Shown: positions 34,130-45,952 of the stretch, one piece after another
Layout: each line of letters begins with the position of its first letter
Position numbering within the stretch: position 1 is the first letter of the stretch
Program-made: the position numbers and the translations under genes
Source of the DNA: Muscardinus avellanarius
Taxonomy: Eukaryota; Chordata; Mammalia; Rodentia; Gliridae
Length of the DNA: 64,000 bases
Direction of reading: 5' to 3'
Assembly: GCA_963383645.1 (NCBI GenBank)
Contig: OY726569.1
Location: 31,515,592 to 31,579,591, forward strand
Notes under the pieces: model-generated
The model's input: the letters and a program-made list of their open reading frames with translations, nothing else
What the model was told of the DNA's origin: nothing
Database searches by the model: none

Positions 34130-35200
34130 ACAATGTGGAATGTGTTGGGATCTGTGCAGGAGGTGCATAAGTACCAGGACCAAGCAAAGGCTGCAGACAG
34201 TACTCACAGTGTCAGTTCTGATTTACATCATCGCATTTAAATGCAAGAAGGAATGTTGACTCTAAAGAAAATCAAATACATTGGAACAAAGCTCTTTGCA
34301 TTTTTAGAGGCATAGACAGAACAAGCATGAAATCTACACCCTGTTTAAATGTCCTTGATAGAAAAGATAGAAATTCTGCTTCATCATGGAATTGAGGAAA
34401 AGGGAAATAAATCCAGATGCTGAAGGGCAGAAAAGGAAATGCTAAATAATGATTTTATAATACAGAAATCCTTTTATTCCAGAAGTGTGTTTAAAATCTC
34501 ATTGAAAATGCTGTGTAAAGTCGAATTGAACTCAGACCGTTCACTCTGAAAAATAATGTGGAAGATGGCTGGAATTTCAGTATGGGAAATAGCCTTTTTT
34601 TTTTTTTTAGCGACTTAATTTTATAGACAAACTCTATTGGAGACCTGTCTGAGATTTCTACCATCTTTTAAGAGACTTATATGTTCTTGTCAGTTCCATT
34701 TAAGGCATTTGCCTATTAACACTGTCCTTGGAAATCCAGAATGGTTAAATAATAGCATATTTGAAATTTATTGTTCTCTCCTGTTTAAAAAACATGCTGC
34801 AGACTGAGGAAGAGATTAGGTATAAACTTTCATTAGAGTAGTTAATGTTTTTCACTCTAAAGCCTTCAGAATGTTAACACTCTCCAAACCCTAAATTAGA
34901 TCAAGTGAAGGCCTGTCAGAAGCAGCAAACCAATGTATTTTTTGCAATGCATAAATCCAATTTCGCTTGAAAGCATTATAGTGCATTGGAAAATCACTTG
35001 CTTGCTTCTTTAATTGCAATAGCTACTTTTCAGCGCCTTGCATGGCCCATACAAAGCTAATGCGATATAAATGATGGTGCAGGAGGCACCACAGGACCCA
35101 TGAATGTGAGCTAAAATCACATTTTAGGTGGTGTTCACAAGTCCACTGACCTGGTTTCTTGGATTGAAGATAAGTCAGTTTCCAATGAGCAGTAAGCTCC
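34130..35200. promoter_or_regulatory. Repeat-free block, candidate conserved non-coding element
   Basis: About 1 kb without interspersed repeats. The right part (34850-35080) has ccctaaattagatcaag, gcaatgcataaatccaattt, tttaattgcaatagc and gctaatgcgatataaatg, AT-rich words typical of homeodomain/POU sites. The antisense frame at 35023-35361 is not recognisable. Regulatory role is inference. Confidence 0.35.
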
Positions 35201-35204
35201 TGTT

Positions 35205-35690
35205 TTATGGTGTGTAGACCTCCTGGAACCAGGGTCAAGACACAGGATCCTGCCTCTTTCCTTCCCCTGAGGGGGCTGCAATAGGCTGTCCTTTCCCTTG
35301 GATCATTATCCGCCTCAATTTCCTCAAACTTGGATATTGCTTTCTTCAGTATCTTAATCATGACTCAGGTGGTGGGAGCCTTTCTGAATCATGTTATTCC
35401 TCTATCCCAGCTCTTTGGACTTCCTTGTGCTCTCAGCACCAAGTGTGGTTCTTTTTAAAATGATCTCTTTTGGGTTGTCTTTTCTCTAAAGGATACATCA
35501 TTTTGCTACTTATTTTAAGTGTTTGTGTTAGGTTTCTACTGGAAATTCCACCATATGACACTTTTACTGGACAAATCTCTCATTTTCCATTTGGCAAGGC
35601 AGAACAACTGTTGTAGTCCAGTTTAATTAGCCCTCAAACAGCAAGCCTCTACCTCTTCAGAGGTATTGTTGTCTGGTCTATAGCAGCTTT
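35205..35690. other. Unique spacer
   Basis: Nothing assignable with confidence. Confidence 0.35.
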
Positions 35691-35699
35691 CTTTCTGCT

Positions 35700-35910
35700 T
35701 TCTTGAAGTATTGTGTGTCTTCCTTCAGAGCACTTGGCAACTGATGTAATTTTATATTTACTTGTATTATTATTTGAATATTAGACATCTGTTTATCCTA
35801 CTGGACTCTCAGCACATGAAAGAAAAAATGAGACTATTTTATTTACCATTTTAATCTATTTTCACAGTCTCTGGCATATGCTTAGTATAAAATAAGTATT
35901 ATTTAAAAAG
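35700..35910 (+). mobile_element. L2 LINE 3' end
   Basis: cagagcacttggcaactgat, aattttatatttacttgtatt, tcctactggactctcagcaca and ctctggcatatgcttagtat, followed by aagtattattta, in consensus order. Confidence 0.6.
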
Positions 35911-36203
35911 TAAAATAAAATACATCAGCATTTTTATTATCCCTCATACTTCCTAGTAGGGCAATATGCAGTAAATTAGTGGCTAATGAATCTTAAAGTT
36001 CCAGGACTGAAGATTATCACAGAAATTTACAGGTCCTATCTTTAATTTTCAGGTATGTCACAGTATATGAATAAGAAAGAATGCTCTGCTTTTCCCCATG
36101 ATGGAATGTTACAATACCATGAATTTTATAATTTAAAAGATTATTCAATATTATTTAATAAAATATTCAAAACAAAACATTAAGTTAGAAAAGAGCATAA
36201 TAT

Positions 36204-36342
36204 ATCCAGGTGTGGTAGCTCACCCCTGTAATCCCAGTACTTGGGAGTCTGAGACAGGAGGATCAAAGGTTCACAGCCAGCCTCAGCTACTTAGTGAGGT
36301 CCTCTAAAACTTAGTGAGACTGTTTAAAGAATAAAAAAAAGT
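36204..36342 (+). mobile_element. B1-dID SINE, older type, truncated
   Basis: atccaggtgtggtagctcac, gagtctgagacaggaggatc, cacagccagcctcagctact and gtgagactgtttaaagaata. Ends before the ID half. Confidence 0.9.
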
Positions 36343-36589
36343 AGTTAATCAATATGTCTAATATGTCAGTTTTTATTCCACCACACATACTGTTCTGTTT
36401 ATTGTAGCAGGAACTGTCAAGATGAAAGAGAAGTGGTGTGGCATACTGGACTTGCTCCTCTGGTGTTGATCTAGAGTCTGGGTGGGCATCTGCCATTGCA
36501 TTGGGAGCAGAGTTGACCTAAGTGGCAGGCTGGGATCTAGGGCTCTGCAGCAGCTGGGTGGGGTCCTGTTTTTGACATTAGACACCCTG

Positions 36590-36757
36590 GGTAGTAGTCA
36601 ACCTAGACACACAAATTCTACTCCTCTTTAAAATTGGAAAAGTACCACCTATTTATCAAGGCTCTATGAAGATTCACTTGGATAATATATAGAAGTCTGA
36701 AAATAGGTTATGACTTTTGAAACCATATTGGTCTCAATAAATATTAGATATTGTTAA
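36590..36757 (+). mobile_element. MIR SINE
   Basis: ctactcctctttaaaattgg, aagattcacttggataatat and tggtctcaataaatattag follow the forward MIR 3' half in order. Old and diverged. Confidence 0.6.
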
Positions 36758-36759
36758 AT

Positions 36760-37065
36760 GACAAAAATATGTAATTTACCTTAACTTGAGATTTTGGCTA
36801 TTCAATATACAAACCAGATGTCATCTTTTATTTTATATGTCTTTTCTGCAGTCCCTCCCCTATATTGTCACCCATCCTGCACCCCCGACACTTGAAGAGC
36901 CTTTTTTTTTTCAAAGATAAAGGTACAGTTTATTAAAGTTTATGCTTAAAAATAAAGTAAATACAAATAGTATATCCTAACAATATACTGTCTACATATG
37001 CATATACATTTTAAATCTATATTTTCAGTCGAAAAAATGAAAAAAATTCAATGTTGAAATACGTT
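36760..37065. other. AT-rich spacer
   Basis: No feature recognised. Confidence 0.35.
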
Positions 37066-37071
37066 TTAATC

Positions 37072-37312
37072 ATCTTATGCTACTATGATAAAATAGATAG
37101 AATGGTTAAATAAGAGGCATTTATTCCTCATGGTTCTCTGAAAAGCAGAGTCCAAGATCAGGATGCCAGCACAGCTAGGTTCTCGGTCAGGTCCCTGTTC
37201 CTAGATAGGTTCTCTCTTGTCCTTTCCTTGGTGCCCGCATACAGAAAGAGATTTCTTGTCTTCCTGTTTTTTTGAGGGTATTAATCCCATTGAAGGGTAT
37301 AGGACATACTGC
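37072..37312 (-). mobile_element. MaLR-type LTR fragment (MLT1-like), antisense
   Basis: tttattcctcatggttctct, agtccaagatcaggatgcc and gagggtattaatcccattga are the reversed words of mammalian ERVL-MaLR (MLT1/MST-like) LTRs. Non-coding solo remnant; subfamily uncertain. Confidence 0.5.
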
Positions 37313-37315
37313 CTT

Positions 37316-37470
37316 GATATAGACTGAATGTTTTCCACATAATTTATATAATCTCCATTGTGGTTTGGAGGTTTGGCCTTTGGGAGTAGATTGAATTTAG
37401 ATGGGTGTTGAGTGTAGAGCTCTCCTCAGAGTGGAGGGGAGAAAAAGTAACATGTTTTCATCACCCAGTG
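37316..37470 (+). mobile_element. MaLR-type LTR start, opposite orientation
   Basis: tatagactgaatgttttcca, gtttggaggtttggcctttg and ggagtagattgaatttagat resemble the forward 5' part of an MLT1-like LTR. It adjoins the reversed LTR at 37072-37312. Diverged. Confidence 0.4.
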
Positions 37471-37474
37471 CATG

Positions 37475-38580
37475 GTTCATGGCTGATACTCCTTTAGCAA
37501 AGATAGATTCATGATAGAAAAGTATAAAAGATTTATTTAACCAAATTTTCATGTGACATCAATGTCTTACAAAATGAAGATCCCCTTGAAAAATAAAGTA
37601 GGGGTACTGTGTACATTCATATGATTAAGTCTAAAAAGATTAGAAAGCCGTATAAACATAAAATTGAACAAAAAGGAACACAATCAAAAGCTAATAAAAT
37701 GGGAGACTTAACAAGTCTTTTTGTATAGATATTTTACAGTATCTTTGTGTCATGACTCCTTTCTTTTGGATAAAAGACAAGGTACTCACCATATGTGAAG
37801 GTTTTATGACTTATTTCCATGAAGGGTGATTCAGAGAATTCCTTTATGGCCAGGTGTCATACTCGAAGATGGCAGAAGATCAAAGAATTATCTTCCTGCT
37901 TCTGCTATTTTCTCCATTGAAGAGCCTTTTAAAATATGGCATTATGTACTCCAAATGTACAAAATACAAATCCTCACCCTGAAGAGTGTTATATGTTTTC
38001 CAAAGTTTGTTTCGAGGGCTCCTTTCTGGTCATTGAGGAATACCTGCAGTTTGGTTGTAGCTATTTAACTGTATTTTGGTCAATAGAAAACAGAATTATT
38101 GCATGCTATTTTTAGGTCTGCTCATAAATACTGCCCAAATACCCATGTTTTATGAGTATGTTTTTCAGAGACCTGGGTGGCCAGTGTTTAACTAATTTGC
38201 CAAATGATAGAGAAATATTTCAGATTACTGAACCACCATTCAGAAGACAGTCATTCAGAAGACAGTCATCCCTGAGCTTCACTTGACCCACATCAAACTG
38301 AAACCTGAATAGGAAATATATCTTTGTTGTAGTCAACTCCTGAAGTTTCAGATTCCTTCCTTCATTCATTTGTTCATCTATAGTATAACCTACTTCACCT
38401 TGGATAATATAGAAATTACTACCAACAAAAATTGGTAGATGAAAAAATTAAACCCTGAAACATGAGGCACTATTGAGCATTAAATGGCAGGGAGCCCTGA
38501 CATGAATTTCATTATGTTTTTAGAATCATTTCTGCCTAGGTCTCAAATCAGAGTCATTTAAAACATTAGGTTATGGGTTA
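37475..38580. other. Unique spacer
   Basis: No repeat or exon recognised. The 80-residue frame at 37826-38068 has no family features. Confidence 0.35.
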
Positions 38581-38589
38581 TTATTGAAG

Positions 38590-38800
38590 TTAAAGGGAGA
38601 CTAAAAGTAATGATAAATAGTATTTATGATCCCTGACTTTATGACAGACACTGGAGCAGACTACATTCATTACCTTGACTAATCTGAACAACAACTTTGA
38701 GATGGAGAATAAAGAAATTTAGGATTAGAGAAGAGTAGCTTCTATGTTACTAAATATACCACAGGATATCTGGGAAGTTGAGTTTTCCTCACTCTAATTT
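38590..38800 (-). mobile_element. MIR SINE
   Basis: Reversed MIR order: tttatgacagacactggagc, cattaccttgactaatctga, acaacaactttgagatggag, and ataaagaaatttaggatta. Diverged. Confidence 0.6.
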
Positions 38801-38877
38801 GTCTGGGAATAAAGCAGAAACAGATCCTAAGAGGAAGTACTTAACCTAGTATGTTAGAAAAGAAAGAAATTCATATG

Positions 38878-39390
38878 AAACCAACCAACCTAGGTGTCCA
38901 TCAACAGATTAATGGATTACAAAATTATGGGGTATACACACAATTAAATTCTATCAGCAATAAGGAATAAAAATAGTAAGTCCTTTGCAGGAAAAATAAA
39001 TGAACCTGGAGAACATTATTTTAAGTGAGATTAGCCAGTCACAGAGGTGAAGGGCCATATGTTTTCTTTCATACGTGGAAGCTAGGGAGTAATCAGGATA
39101 TTAGAGGGACTTCAGATAATAGAAGAGACACTTTAGTGGAGTCAGGGAATTTGGCTAGGGGAAGGGAGGATGGAGGAAATCAATGAAGGAATCACCACAG
39201 CCATTATGTACATATATGAGAATGTCAGTGTAGATCTCTGTACCCTGTATGGGGAAGGGACAGGAGTAAGGAGAGAGCCATGGGAAAGCCCACCAAATGC
39301 TGTCTGCATGCATGTCACTACCACTATGAACTTCATTCTAATATGAAACTATAATGCATTTAAAATAAAAGTATGAAAATAAAATACAAA
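38878..39390 (+). mobile_element. L1 3' end, second 3'UTR type
   Basis: aacctaggtgtccatcaaca, gattacaaaattatggggta, aagtgagattagccagtcac and ggaagctagggagtaatcag, then a 3'UTR that resembles 56160-56420 rather than the 47030-47290 type. 5'-truncated, frames broken. Confidence 0.9.
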
Positions 39391-39394
39391 AGAA

Positions 39395-39800
39395 ACAGTT
39401 TAATAAAGCATAGGCACACTACTTGCACATGCTTGAAATTGGGGGAAAATAAATCATATACACCCTCTAAAATGAGCACCGAGTTAAAAATAACAGAAAT
39501 CTCAAGGTCATATATCAGAATATAAGCACTGTATTTTATAAAGTATGGGCCTCCAGTAGTACACCTTGGATTAAGGGAGGAGGCGCTTAGCTATATTCTT
39601 AGTTTTGAGCTAGCATTATGCTACCCATTATTGTAACCACTGATATTTGTGTTTCCTGAGCACTTGAAATGTAACTAGATCTAAATGAGATGTAATGAAA
39701 GTACAAACTGAAACCCAGTTTTGAAAGGTTAGCTCCCCAAATGTAAATTGTCATTAATATTTTTATATTGATTTAATGTTGAGTGGCATTTTGCGTATAT
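39395..39800. other. AT-rich spacer
   Basis: No feature recognised. Confidence 0.35.
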
Positions 39801-39818
39801 TGCACTAAGATGCATTTT

Positions 39819-40000
39819 TTTGTGTGTGGTACTGGAGTTCCTGGAAACCCTTCAACCTCTGGGCTACACTCCCAGACCTATTTTATATTTTTATTTGGAA
39901 ACAGGTCTCTTAAGCCAGCGTGGCTGGCTTCGAACCAGCAATATCCTCGTCTCCGCCTCCCAAGCGCGGACATTACAAGCGTGCGCCACCACGCCCGGCC
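39819..40000 (-). mobile_element. B1-dID SINE, younger type, with TSD
   Basis: Reverse orientation, ending gcgccaccacgcccggcc. Target duplication taagatgcatttt at 39806-39818 and 40001-40013 (perfect). Confidence 0.97.
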
Positions 40001-40030
40001 TAAGATGCATTTTCAAAATAACATGTACTT

Positions 40031-40262
40031 CAGCCGGGCGTGGTGGCGCACGCTTGTAATCCTCATGCTTGGGAGGCTGAGACAGGAGGATCATGCAGGT
40101 TCAAAGCCAGCCTCAACTACTTAGTGAGGCTCTTAGCAACTTAGTGAGACCCTGTTTCCAATAAAATATAAAATAGGTCTGGGAGTATAGCACGGAGGTA
40201 GAAAGCCTCTGGGTTCCACCCCCAGTACCACCAAAAAAATAAAAAAATAAAAATAAAATAAA
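40031..40262 (+). mobile_element. B1-dID SINE, mosaic of older and younger type
   Basis: The B1 start (cgggcgtggtggcgcacgct) is of younger type and the middle (cagcctcaactacttagtgaggctcttagc) of older type. The linker and ID half (ggtctgggagtatagcacgg) are again younger. Target duplication atgtactt at 40023-40030 and 40263-40270. Confidence 0.95.
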
Positions 40263-40282
40263 ATGTACTTGATCATTTTTGT

Positions 40283-40484
40283 TTGTTTGTTTTTTGGCGG
40301 GTCTGAGGATGGAACCCATGGGGCATTTGACCTTCGAGATACACCCCCTGCCCTATTTTTTATTTTGAAACCAGGTCTCACTGATTTGAAAAGGGCCTCA
40401 CTAAGTAGCTGAGGCTGTCTCTGAACCGTGACCCTCCGGTCTCAGCTTCCTGAATGCTGGGATTACAAGCGTGCGTGACCACTT
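40283..40484 (-). mobile_element. B1-dID SINE, older type, with TSD
   Basis: Reverse orientation: gtctgaggatggaacccatg, cactaagtagctgaggctg and gctgggattacaagcgtgcg. Perfect target duplication ttgatcatttttgt at 40269-40282 and 40485-40498. Confidence 0.97.
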
Positions 40485-40499
40485 TTGATCATTTTTGTC

Positions 40500-42840
40500 T
40501 CCTTAATGCTGCCAATAGAAACTTAAAATTATGTATGTTGCTTTTTTTTTTTTTGGCTCACACTATATTCTCATTAGATTGCTGGGCTAGAGTGTCAGGT
40601 AGTGGGTATACCAAAGTACCCTGCAGAGAATGTTTGGATTTCAGATGTAACTTAGATTGTAGTGGACTTGATGGCTTAAGTCAGTGTTGGAGAGATTTTT
40701 CTAAAAGTTTCATTTTGTCTCTTGGGTATGTTCTTCCTAAGCACTTCTCCAAGTTTTAAGCTAAATAGAACATCTCAGATCTTTTTAGAAACCATACATT
40801 TATGTAATATTGTGAGCTCTATCACCCCCAAAAGTAGATAGATATCAGCTAGATGATATCAGGCATAGAAATCATGGAGGGAGGCAGGTCTTATAGAATG
40901 CTGCAGTTGAATTACTGGTTCTGGGAAACAGCTTGAGTTGATGCCAGAAACTACAGGTGTGGGGAACACATGGGAAGCACTAGAGGCTGAAACACCGTAA
41001 GCCCATCAGGCATTAAAATACAGGAAGAGAAACCATCAGATGGAACCCTCTCTCCTTAATTAACTTACTCTTTCTCCTCTCCAATTGAGCTGTATCTGTA
41101 GAAGGTGAAATGAACAGGCCACAGCACAACTAATCTGCTCAATTCTACTGGTGCCAAGATTGATGGGAACCATTGTGTGATCAATTTGGTCATGACACTG
41201 GGTATCAGTCATGAGCCTGACTGAAATGAATGGAATCACTTTAGTCCAATCTGGTTTGTTTTCACTGTGTAAACTTGGCTGGTCCTGAGGGTCTGGGGTC
41301 AGGGAAATCAGTGCTACACCTAAGTCTACTAACCTTCCTAGGATAATTTATTAAAGAAAAATCAGCTCATTCATGCATATTAGTTATTATGGGAGGCAAT
41401 CAATCAATTTTCTGGCCTTGCTCATGATCTTTCCTCACAGAGTGTGCTTATTTTCTGCTGAAGTCAGTAAACGTCACAATTTGATGCTAATAAAGATGAA
41501 ATTTTGTTATTAGATAATGAGATCTACAAACTAATTTACAAAATCAGCTCGAGAAAATAATTTCTTCAAAAGATTTAAAGATGTTTGAAGCAATTATAGA
41601 ATATTTAGAATGAATGCATAATCTAAAAATGGCTATATTGAGAAGTAGCCCTATATGATTTTATAATTTTTAAATATTTAAAATAATCTCATTTCTTAGT
41701 ATCAACTTATACTTCTTTTGAACATCACTGCAGTGTGGATATGGAGTCTGTCTTGTACTTTATCTGAGGAATCAATTTTGCATGACACTGGGGTTTTTGA
41801 GGTTTCTTGGATGGAAACTTTAAATTTCTGTGACCTTGAGCCCCATTTTCAGTCACTCATAACTTCAAATTACTTTACTCTTGATTCCTTTGCTTGTTAT
41901 TCCTGCAGTGGCCTCTTTATTTTAATTCAGATCTGGTTCAAAACATTGGCTGCTACTTTGACCTACACTGACATTTCAAAGGCTGAAGAATAATTAGTGA
42001 AATAAAAACCTCATAATTACTTTCTAACACACACCCACACAAAGCCTTTTGTTGAGCTGGCAAAATGGATCTGGATTTTTGTTGTGTTGTATTTTGTTCT
42101 AAATGATTGAGCATGGGACTAAAGTGAAGTGACAGACATTTCTTGAATGCACAAAATGATCTGAAAGCTAAGATACTCACTGTTTCAACTTACAGTATTG
42201 AAATCTTAAGAATTGACTTCTTTGTTTGATATCTGATTTTGAACTTTAAATTCTAACAAATAAGTGTCTTTTTTGGGAGCTAACTTTAAAATAGCTCATG
42301 ATACAAATTAATGACAACCATCTAGTTTTTTTTATTTTTTTTGCTGACTTTTGGCTAGGCTGGAGATGACTAAACTGTGAATTGTTTTGATTCACACCTT
42401 AAAATGACTCTACTAATTCGTTTGTCCTAGGACAGTGTTTACACATTATAGATATGATGAATATGTTGTCATTGCATTTCTCTTTTAGTATGATTTTTTC
42501 ATTGGATTTAGGCTTATGCATGGGGGAGTATCCATATTTGTTATAACTGAGAGCTTGCTTCTATCTAGATTTTCAAAAGGAAAAAAAAATCAGGTTATTC
42601 CTTTCTATTGTGGGTTGATTTCAGTGTGAATGACTCACCATTGGGTCTTTGTGACCTACACATTATTTCTATAGAAAAAATATAATTTCAAATTCTGAGC
42701 ACTGTCTTTCAGAAAGCCTTCAGAGTAGGGCTCATGTTTATGTCAGACCTTTGTAATACAGGCTTTGTTTTATTTACTTTGTTTTGATTATTTTTATTGA
42801 TGTTTATACCGTTTGCCATGAGTCTTTATAGTAATACCTA
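40500..42840. other. Long unique, AT-rich interval
   Basis: About 2.3 kb with no recognised repeat except homopolymers. Frames at 40454-40759 and 41718-41993 do not resemble any protein family I know. Confidence 0.4.
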
Positions 42841-42845
42841 GTATA

Positions 42846-43045
42846 GCCAAGCATGATGGCAATTATCTATAATTTTAGTACTTGGGAGTCTGAGACAGGA
42901 GAACTGCAGGTTCAAGGCCAGCCTCAACAATTTAGCAACATCCTGTTTCAAAATTTATATAAAAAAGTTATGAGGATGAAACTCCAAGGTAGAATGCCCT
43001 TAGTTCAACCCCTAGTACCAACAATAACAACAATAAGAATAAGAC
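42846..43045 (+). mobile_element. B1-dID SINE, older type
   Basis: agccaagcatgatggcaatt start, gagtctgagacaggagaact, tcaaggccagcctcaacaat, then aactccaaggtagaatgccc and caacccctagtaccaacaat. Tail of CAA units. Confidence 0.9.
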
Positions 43046-43094
43046 AAACTAATGTAATCTGTATGTTGAAATAATAATTTTTTGTAAGCAAAAC

Positions 43095-43240
43095 AGCCAA
43101 AAGTGGGTACTTTTCAAGCTTTTGGATCTCAGGGTGCTTTTATACTTTAATGACTGAAGTATTCTTTATATTTATTAATTTTAGAAACTTAAATTGGCAA
43201 AATAAAAAGTCTACAAATTTATTAAAAGCAAACATGTTAA
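43095..43240. mobile_element. hAT-type DNA transposon remnant, left part
   Basis: cttttcaagcttttggatct, cagggtgcttttatacttta and aacatgttaacaaaatttt resemble one end and the interior of an old non-autonomous hAT (Tip100/Zaphod/Arthur-like) element. The interior continues at 47291 beyond the L1. Family name uncertain. Confidence 0.45.
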
Positions 43241-43382
43241 CAAAATTTTAAAGGCAACAAAAACAAAAGATGAAGTGATATTCAGAGGCAAACCAATTCA
43301 AATCACTCCAGATTTTGCAAACCAAGTTATGAAAGACAGAAGGGCCTAGAGTAACTTATTTTAAACTCTGAAAGACAACAAC

Positions 43383-43589
43383 TTGCAGCCCCAAATTTAC
43401 TACCCAGCAAAACTATCTCTCAGATTAGACAAAGAAATAAAAATATTCCGTGACAAACATAAGCTGAAAAAATTTATGTCTCCCAAACCAACACTAGAGA
43501 AAATACCCAAAGAGTTTAACTGGAAAGAAGAAATAAGTAGTACAAACCAGAACCAGAGAAACAAGGATTTCCATCCAGCAAACAACTAA
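43383..43589 (+). pseudogene. L1 ORF1 C-terminal fragment
   Basis: The 68-residue frame has IYYPAKLSLRLDKEIKIFRDK near its start, the conserved C-terminal segment of L1 ORF1 RNA-binding protein, followed by a lysine-rich tail. The N-terminal coiled coil and RRM are missing because the element is 5'-truncated. Confidence 0.85.
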
Positions 43590-43679
43590 GCAAAGAAGAA
43601 CAAACACTAACTCAAACAGAAGTTAAACCTAAATTGTTAGGAATTAAAAAAATCATCTCTCAATAACCACACTGATCAT

Positions 43680-44503
43680 AAATGACCTCAACTCCTCAAT
43701 AAAAGATATAAGGTGGCAAAATGGATTAAGAGCCAGAATCCATCTATCTACTGCCTACAAGAAACACACCTTACAAATAAAGATAGTAACAAACTAAAGG
43801 TAAAAGCCTGGAGCAAGATTATACATACCATTAGACAAGTAAGAATAGCAACTATGATATCAGACAAGTTAGACTTCAAGCCCAAGCTTGTTATAAGAGA
43901 CAAAGCATGTAATTTTTTTTTTACTGGAAGTAGGAACAATCCAGCAAGAGGAAATAATGATAGTCAACATTTATGCCCCAAACATAGGTGAAGCTACTTT
44001 CATAAAACAAACTCTTTGTGACATTAAGTCATATATAAGTCTCAATAAAATAATACTGGGAGACTTCAACACCCCTCTCACACTGTTAGACCAATCTTCT
44101 AGGCAAAAGGTCAGTAAAGATGCCTGAGACCTAAAGAATACCATCAACCAAATGGACCTATTAGACACATGTAAAATATTCCACCAAACTAAAGCAAGAG
44201 TTCACACTTTTCTCAGCTGCTTATGGAACCTTCTCCAAAATAGATCACATCCTTGGCCACAAAGTGAGCACTAGCTATTTCAAAAAATGTGACATGTTAC
44301 CCTATGTCTTTTCAGATCATAATAGAATAAAACTAGAAATCAACTATAAAAAGACCCAGAGAAACCACATAAATATGTGGAGACTGAATGCCACACTGCT
44401 GAATGAAGAATGGGTCATAGAAGAAGTAAGGAGTGAAATCAATAAATTTCTAGAAACAACAAAAATAGAGATGAAACATATAAAAACTTCTGGAACACTT
44501 TGA
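43680..44503 (+). pseudogene. L1 ORF2 endonuclease-domain remnant
   Basis: Early part: WIKSQNPSIYCLQETHLT (near 43722-43775) carries the QETH motif with the conserved glutamate of the APE-type endonuclease. Then comes SDKLDFKP, and in another frame the NIYAPN-like segment (about 43970) and the SDH motif (FSDHNRIKLEI, about 44312-44345). Frame changes between these pieces show it is dead. The intact domain nicks target DNA at TTTT/A-like sites. Confidence 0.85.
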
Positions 44504-44759
44504 AGGCAGTATTACAAGGAAAATTCATAGCACTGAATGTCCACATAAGAAAAACAGAAAATCATAAATAACCAAGTAAATAACCTAATTACACACCTCA
44601 AAGACTGTAAAAAATAGGAACAATCTAACCCCAAATCCATTAGAAGACAGGAAATTACTAAAATACATAATAAAACAAAAAAGCTGGTTTAGAAAAAAAA
44701 TTAACAAGATAGATAAGGTACTAGCCAACCTAACAAGAAACAGAATCAACCAACACGAT

Positions 44760-45416
44760 ATTATTACCAAACCAAATAAGGACATCTCAAAGAAGGAAAA
44801 TTATAGGCCTGTATCTTTGATGAACTTGGATTCAAAGTTGCTAGACAAAATACTAGCAACATGTATTCAAAACCACATCAAGAAAAGTATACGCCATGAC
44901 CAAGTAGGGTTCATCCCAAGGATGCGAAGCTCATTCAACATACGAAAATCAATCTATGTAACTCAGCACATAAACAGAACCAAAGACAAAGATCACACAA
45001 TCATTTCAGTAGATGCTGAAATAGCATTCGACAAAATCCAACATCCATTTATGCTAAAAGCCCTGCAGAGAGTCATAATGGAAGGAACATACTTCAATAT
45101 CATAAGGGTAATCTACAATAGGCTCACAGCCAAATTCATGTTAAATGGCAAAAAAAAAAAAAACTGCGAATTTTCTCTAAAAACAGGAACGGGACAAGGA
45201 TGTCCATTATCACCAGTTCTTTTCAATAAAGTACTTGAGACTCTAGCCAGAGAAATAAGGCAAGGAAAGGAAATAAAAGGAGTACAAATAGGAAAAAGAG
45301 AACTAAAACTTTCACTATTTGCTGATGACATGATACTAAGAAGACCCAACAGACTCACCCAAAAGGCTTATAGAACTGATCAACAAATTCAGCAAATTGT
45401 CTGGATACAAAATTAA
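44760..45416 (+). pseudogene. L1 ORF2 reverse-transcriptase fragment
   Basis: The 199-residue frame from 44817 is the longest in the window. It holds SVDAEIAFD (residues 64-72, motif A with catalytic D66), [12 protein letters not shown] (motif B region, 125-136) and FADD (168-171, motif C catalytic aspartates). Catalytic residues are intact, but the frame is cut at both sides by stops and frameshifts, and upstream RT fingers are partly deleted. It would act only as part of full ORF2, so no activity is expected. Confidence 0.92.
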
Positions 45417-45640
45417 TCTTAAATTGGAAACTTTTCTGTATACCAACCATAAATCCACTGAGAACAAAATCTAGAAAGCACTTCCACTCAGGATATCCCC
45501 TCCCCCCCCCGCCACACACAAAATACTTAGGATTAAACTTAACCAAAAAGGTAAAAAAAAAACTCTACAAAGAAAATTATAAAACAATGTAAAAAGAAAT
45601 CTAAGAAGAACTTAGAAAATAGAAAGATATTCCCTGTTCA

Positions 45641-45952
45641 TTGATAGGCAGAATAAATATCATCAAAATGGCCATACTTCTAAGACTTATCTACAGATCC
45701 AATGCAATACCCATTAAATTACCAAGGTCATTTCTTACAGACATAGAAAAATCAGTCCTTAAATTCATTGGAAAAATAGTCAGAATAGCCGAAATACTTC
45801 TCAACAACAAAAAACATGCAAGAGGAATCACAATACCTGACTTTAAAATATACTACGAAGCCATAGTAATAAAAATGGTACTGGCACAAAAACAGATATA
45901 TAAATTAATTGAGCAGAATAGAAGACTCAGAAACAAATCCAGACACATCTAA
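45641..45952 (+). pseudogene. L1 ORF2 segment after the RT domain
   Basis: [23 protein letters not shown] followed by [14 protein letters not shown] and [13 protein letters not shown] is the conserved stretch downstream of the L1 RT thumb. Closed by a stop before the next ORF2 part, which continues in other frames at about 45955. Confidence 0.9.

Noticed and set aside
39783..40124. 113-codon frame
   Set aside because: Runs through two SINEs in opposite orientation.
44000..44010. Possible host exon within the A-rich 43-47 kb region
   Set aside because: All protein similarity there is L1 ORF1 or ORF2.
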